A DNA stretch of 64,000 bases from Roseibium album. Its GTDB lineage: Bacteria; Pseudomonadota; Alphaproteobacteria; Rhizobiales; Stappiaceae. Each line of letters opens with the position of its first letter. Within the stretch, counting starts at the first letter, position 1. The stretch covers positions 62,001 through 126,000 of the forward strand of contig CXTY01000018.1 in NCBI GenBank assembly GCA_001404055.1, given 5' to 3'. The position numbers and the translations under genes were made by a program. The notes under the pieces are model-generated. The model did not search any database, was not told where the DNA came from, and saw nothing but the letters and a program-made list of their open reading frames with translations. Of the stretch, positions 60,951 through 64,000 are shown piece after piece.

Positions 60951-62744
60951 ATGATCGTTCTTCACTTACAGAAAGTTGCCAGCGTGGTGCGGCGGTCGTC
61001 TGCGCTGATATGTGGCATTCTTCTAATCGTGTTTGCTTTTGGCGCGGCAATTCCGGCATCGGCCGAGACTGAAACACCAGTCAGTGAAAATGACGGTTTT
61101 ACGCCTGATTTCCGACCTGCGCGCACAGACAGTCCGCGCCAGACGCTTGCGAGCTTTATCAAACTTCGCAGTGACTTAGAGGCCAATCTCGCGACCTTTG
61201 TGACCGACCGAAGCGCCGAACGCCAGGCCAAACTCGTCGTCCAGATGGAACAACTGGTCTCTCTTGTCGACCTGTCCGAGACACCGAGGGCCTTGCGGCG
61301 CGATGTCGGGATCGATACCGCAAACTACTTGCTGGATATATTTGGGCGTGTGGAGCTTCCCAACCTTGATGACGTTCCGGACGCAGAGACGTTCGAATCC
61401 GACAAGCCGGCAATCTACCTCATCCCGAAGACGCCGTTCAGGATTGTGCGTATCGATGAGGGGGCAGCTAGTGGCGAATTTTTGTTTGGTCCGCGGACCA
61501 GCAGGGTCGCTCCTGATTTCGCGAGGGTTGTTGCGCGTCTTCCGCTGCAATCTTCGCTGGGCATCAGCAGCTGGACCACTTATTTACCCAAACTGACTGG
61601 CTGGATGATTCCCGCTTGGTTGATTTCAAACATACCTGGGCCGCTCGAAAAACCTTGGCTGGATACGCCAGTCTGGAAGGTGCTGGTGGTTTTGTTGATT
61701 GCTGCGATAATTGTTCTGCTTTTTGTATCTTGGCGGTTTTGGGTCTCCACCCGCCGATCGGGTGCGCGGATTGGCCACCTGGCTCTTCTCGCGCTTGGGC
61801 CGATCGCAGCACTTGGCGCGTTCGAATTGCTAAGACCGTTTTTTGACTACCAGATCAATCTGACGGGCCGGTTTGCGGCCTCAGTCTATATCAGTGTGAC
61901 TGTCGTCCGTTACTTCGCTTGGACGTACTTGTTGTGGCTTGCTGTGCAGTTTCTTTTTGAATGGATTATTCTCAGCCCGCGGATCCCGGACAACAGTCTA
62001 AATGCAAACATGTTACGGTTGTTTGCCCAGATTATCGGGTTGATCGGAGGATTAATCGTTCTTGCCTTTGGGGCGCAGGAAATCGGTCTTCCTGTATTTA
62101 GCATTCTCGCAGGCCTGGGCATTGGTGGTTTGGCCTTCGCGCTCGCAATCCGGCCGACCCTGGAAAACCTGATCGGCGGATTTATCATTTACCTCGACAG
62201 ACCGGTCGATGTTGGCGATTTCTGCGAATTCGGCGACCGGTTTGGGACAGTAGAAGCAATTGGTATCCGGTCGACGCAGATCCGGGATCGCAACCGCTCT
62301 CTGATATCTGTTCCAAACGCCCAGTTCGCTGACATGCAGATCATCAACTGGGCGCGTTGCGACAAGATGCTGATCCTGAATGTCATCGGCCTTCGATACG
62401 AAACGGAAGCGGATCAGTTGCGCTATGTGCTGACAAAGGCACGCGAGATGTTTCTGGCCCATCCGCGAATAGATCCGGAAACCGTGCGGGTGCGGTTCGT
62501 CGGTTACGGTGCCTCGTCGTTGGACATCGAGATTCGTGCCTATGCACTTGCGCAGGACCTGGACGGATTGTATGAGATTCGCGAGGATGTGATGTTGCGT
62601 CTGAAGGATATTGTTGCCGAGTCGGGTACTGGTTTCGCTTTCCCTTCGCTTACCATGTATGCGACCGAGGATGGCGGTCTCGACAAGGAGCGTACAGAAG
62701 CCGCGCTTGAAACCGTGGCGGCGTGGCGTCAATCAGGTGACTAG
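60951..62744 (+). CDS. MscS-family mechanosensitive channel
   Basis: A 597-residue protein. An N-terminal Sec signal-like segment (about 15-40) is followed by a periplasmic helical region (about 45-225), four membrane helices (about 240-375) and the MscS core: GLGIGGLAFALAIRPTLENLIGGFIIYLDRPVDVGDFCEFGDRFGTVEAIGIRSTQIRDRNRSLISVPNAQFADMQIINW (about 395-475) with the pore helix and beta domain. It would release solutes on osmotic downshock. The start is not well supported by a ribosome site. Its stop codon lies inside an 18-bp palindrome at 62741-62758, next to the IS element. Confidence 0.9.
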   Translation: MIVLHLQKVASVVRRSSALICGILLIVFAFGAAIPASAETETPVSENDGFTPDFRPARTDSPRQTLASFIKLRSDLEANLATFVTDRSAERQAKLVVQMEQLVSLVDLSETPRALRRDVGIDTANYLLDIFGRVELPNLDDVPDAETFESDKPAIYLIPKTPFRIVRIDEGAASGEFLFGPRTSRVAPDFARVVARLPLQSSLGISSWTTYLPKLTGWMIPAWLISNIPGPLEKPWLDTPVWKVLVVLLIAAIIVLLFVSWRFWVSTRRSGARIGHLALLALGPIAALGAFELLRPFFDYQINLTGRFAASVYISVTVVRYFAWTYLLWLAVQFLFEWIILSPRIPDNSLNANMLRLFAQIIGLIGGLIVLAFGAQEIGLPVFSILAGLGIGGLAFALAIRPTLENLIGGFIIYLDRPVDVGDFCEFGDRFGTVEAIGIRSTQIRDRNRSLISVPNAQFADMQIINWARCDKMLILNVIGLRYETEADQLRYVLTKAREMFLAHPRIDPETVRVRFVGYGASSLDIEIRAYALAQDLDGLYEIREDVMLRLKDIVAESGTGFAFPSLTMYATEDGGLDKERTEAALETVAAWRQSGD

Positions 62745-62754
62745 GGTCAGGACC

Positions 62755-63183
62755 CTAGGCCACCGACTCATTAAATCGCATCCAAATTCGGATTGAGGCG
62801 AGTTTGATGGTTGCGAGATAGTTTTCGGGGTCCTTGTCGCAACGGGTTGCGACGGCTCTGAAGTGCTTGAGTTTGTTGAAGAAACGCTCCACGAGATTGC
62901 GCGCCCTGTAGAGGTATTTGCTGAACACGGGCTTTTGCCTGCGCTGCGGCATGGGCGGGATGTTGGCGAATGCGCCCTGATCGAAAATCATCTGGCGGAT
63001 CGCATCCGCATCATAAGCGCGGTCGGCCAGCACCATACTCTTGGCGGGAAGGTCGCTCAGGAGATGGTGAGCCTCATGCCCGTCATAGGCTTGGCCCTGC
63101 GACAAGCTCAACTTGATCGGCAGCCCAAGCGCATCGACGACAGCGTGGATTTTGGTCGTTAGCCCGCCCCGCGAGCGACCCAT
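62755..63183 (-). CDS. IS5-family transposase, second frame
   Basis: 142 residues with the rest of the DDE nuclease: MGRSRGGLTTKIHAVVDALGLPIKLSLSQGQAYDG, VLADRAYDAD (second Asp) and the Y/R-E-K motif RARNLVERFFNKLKHFRAVATRCDK. It overlaps the first frame by 25 bases, and a programmed frameshift would join the two into one protein of about 260 residues. Its stop codon TAG (62757-62755) falls in the flanking TA plus the next base, outside the element. Confidence 0.85.
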   Translation of the reverse strand: MGRSRGGLTTKIHAVVDALGLPIKLSLSQGQAYDGHEAHHLLSDLPAKSMVLADRAYDADAIRQMIFDQGAFANIPPMPQRRQKPVFSKYLYRARNLVERFFNKLKHFRAVATRCDKDPENYLATIKLASIRIWMRFNESVA

Positions 63184-63591
63184 GCAACCGCATCCCCTTT
63201 TTTGCTTCCGTTCGCGCCGTGCTGATGCACACGAATGGAAGAGCTGTCGATCATCTGGATGTTACCGTCATAGGCCGTTGAAACCGCGACCAAAATTCGA
63301 TCCCAAACACCCGCCTTGCGCCAGCGCACGAAGCGGTTGTAGCAGGTCATGTGCGGGCCATATCGCTCCGGGATATCCGCCCAAGGCGCACCGGTGCGCA
63401 ACCGCCAGAAAATGCCATTCAGAACCCGCCGGTCATCAACACGCGCAACACCACGCACTTTGGACGGAAGAAGTGGCTGGATGACAGACCACTCGAAATC
63501 GCTCAGATCAAACCGCGCCATGGAAAACTCCTTTTAGGAGTTTGAATCACATTCGCAACTCAAAAGGAATCCCGTTTATGAGAACGTGGCC
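62758..63591. mobile_element. IS5-family (IS427-like) insertion sequence
   Basis: An 834-bp element. The ends are inverted: GGCCACCGACTCATTAAA at the left, GGCCACGTTCTCATAAAC (read on the minus strand) at the right, 14 of 18 matching. It is flanked by TA on both sides (62756-62757 and 63592-63593), the target duplication expected for the IS427 group. It carries a two-frame transposase on the minus strand. It abuts the MscS gene on the left and a decayed TRAP receptor gene on the right. Confidence 0.85.
63159..63521 (-). CDS. IS5-family transposase, first frame
   Basis: 120 residues with the N-terminal DUF4096 domain of IS5 transposases (MARFDLSDFEWSVIQPLLPSKVRGVARVDDRRVLNGIFWRLRTGAPWADIPERYGPHMTCYNRFVRWRKAGVWDRIL) and the first catalytic Asp in IQMIDSSSIRVHQHGANGSKKGDA. 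After SKKGDA the frame drifts to a short nonhomologous tail, and homology continues in the overlapping second frame, as in frameshifting IS427 elements. GGAG precedes the ATG. Confidence 0.88.
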   Translation of the reverse strand: MARFDLSDFEWSVIQPLLPSKVRGVARVDDRRVLNGIFWRLRTGAPWADIPERYGPHMTCYNRFVRWRKAGVWDRILVAVSTAYDGNIQMIDSSSIRVHQHGANGSKKGDAVAWVARGAG

Positions 63592-63593
63592 TA

Positions 63594-64000
63594 GGTTATG
63601 GAAGAAAACAGGACAAATATTATTCCCTTTTGGCTCCGCTTGAATTGCATCGAATTCGAGCACCATGTTTTTGGTAACGGTGACGGCATTTCTGTTGTTC
63701 TGAAAGCCCATCATTACCGAGTGGTTGCTCCAACGAGCGGTAAGTCGGAAGGCAAGTAGGCTTGAGCGATCGCTCCCAGATCAACCGTTCCACGGGAAAT
63801 GAGGTCCAGGATCTCCTTTGCAGTGCCCAGCGAGCCTGACCAGAATATATTTTGATTTTTATGTTGTCGCCGCTGCGCCGGTCGACTTCATTGGCCCACC
63901 ATTGAACGAACTGCGCCGCCGGTTGCCGGAATAAAATGCGCCAGTCTCAGGGATATTTCCGGATCGTCGTTGGCGCGGGCTTTTGAAACCCGCCCAGCGC
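63594..64000 (-). pseudogene. TRAP solute-binding protein (DctP type), frameshifted fragment
   Basis: Pieces of a DctP receptor are readable on the minus strand in successive frames: DDPEISLRLAHFIPATGGA (about 63980-63920), then QFVQWWANEVDRRSGDNIKIKIY (about 63915-63850), then WSGSLGTAKEILDLISRG and TVDLGAIAQAYLPSDLPLVGATT (about 63845-63740), and after a stop, NAVTVTKNMVLEFDAIQAEP (about 63700-63640). At least two frameshifts and in-frame stops break it. The left side ends at the IS element. Its upstream end runs off the window. No other part of the gene appears beyond the IS. Confidence 0.75.

Overview
The window looks like a chromosomal segment of a marine alphaproteobacterium, most likely of the Stappiaceae (Roseibium/Labrenzia-like). 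This rests on the gene content: a DMSP demethylation operon, TRAP and CUT2 transporters, a PrkA-YeaH-SpoVR stress operon, a gcv operon beside an XRE-cupin regulator, and an alphaproteobacterial tRNA-Arg remnant. The genus is inference. About 54 kb is dense core and catabolic DNA. The last 10 kb, from a tRNA remnant at 54127, is an eroded integrated region.

Layout. 1-8.7 kb: GlcG-like protein, gamma-glutamyltransferase-family enzyme, Tat-exported multicopper oxidase, two small related unknown proteins, exonuclease, MAPEG protein, rplT-rpmI, azoreductase and its divergent LysR regulator. 8.7-14.9 kb: minus-strand operon DUF2182-DUF1326-dmdA-dmdB-acuI with a divergent GntR/FCD regulator and tandem operator-like palindromes. 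This should move dimethylsulfoniopropionate through demethylation and handle acryloyl-CoA. 15-22 kb: a tiny exported peptide with a good promoter, a YcbB-like L,D-transpeptidase homologue lacking the catalytic motif, an octaheme cytochrome with HEAT/TPR tail, and a DUF3302-HlyD-outer-membrane-protein operon. 22-27 kb: prkA-yeaH-spoVR.

27-34.6 kb: CUT2 sugar-type ABC transporter (binding protein, ATPase, two permeases) plus an SMP-30 lactonase, divergent from a GAF histidine kinase/LuxR response regulator pair. A perfect 38-bp palindrome lies between them. 34.8-44 kb: a catabolic locus (Asp/Glu racemase-like protein, FCD regulator, TPP enzyme, FAD amino-acid oxidase-like enzyme, TRAP transporter, universal stress protein, enolase-superfamily enzyme). 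Matching TGTATACA sites precede both transcription units. The substrate is unknown. 44-52.7 kb: serine deaminase, gcvP-gcvH-gcvT, glyA and a divergent XRE-cupin regulator, i.e. glycine/serine/one-carbon metabolism. Between gcvT and glyA a deletion has joined the start of a dihydrolipoamide dehydrogenase gene to the end of a universal stress protein gene.

52.9-64 kb: LacI regulator; 3' 40 nt of a tRNA-Arg as an attachment-site scar; an integrase gene lacking its catalytic domain; a DUF900 lipoprotein hydrolase and a DUF4105 membrane protein followed by a decayed second hydrolase copy; an AsmA-like protein; an MscS channel; an IS5-family (IS427-like) element; and the frameshifted remains of a TRAP solute-binding protein gene running off the window.

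All functional calls come from reading the translations. No database search was possible, and several start codons were moved from the longest open frame to the best ribosome binding site.
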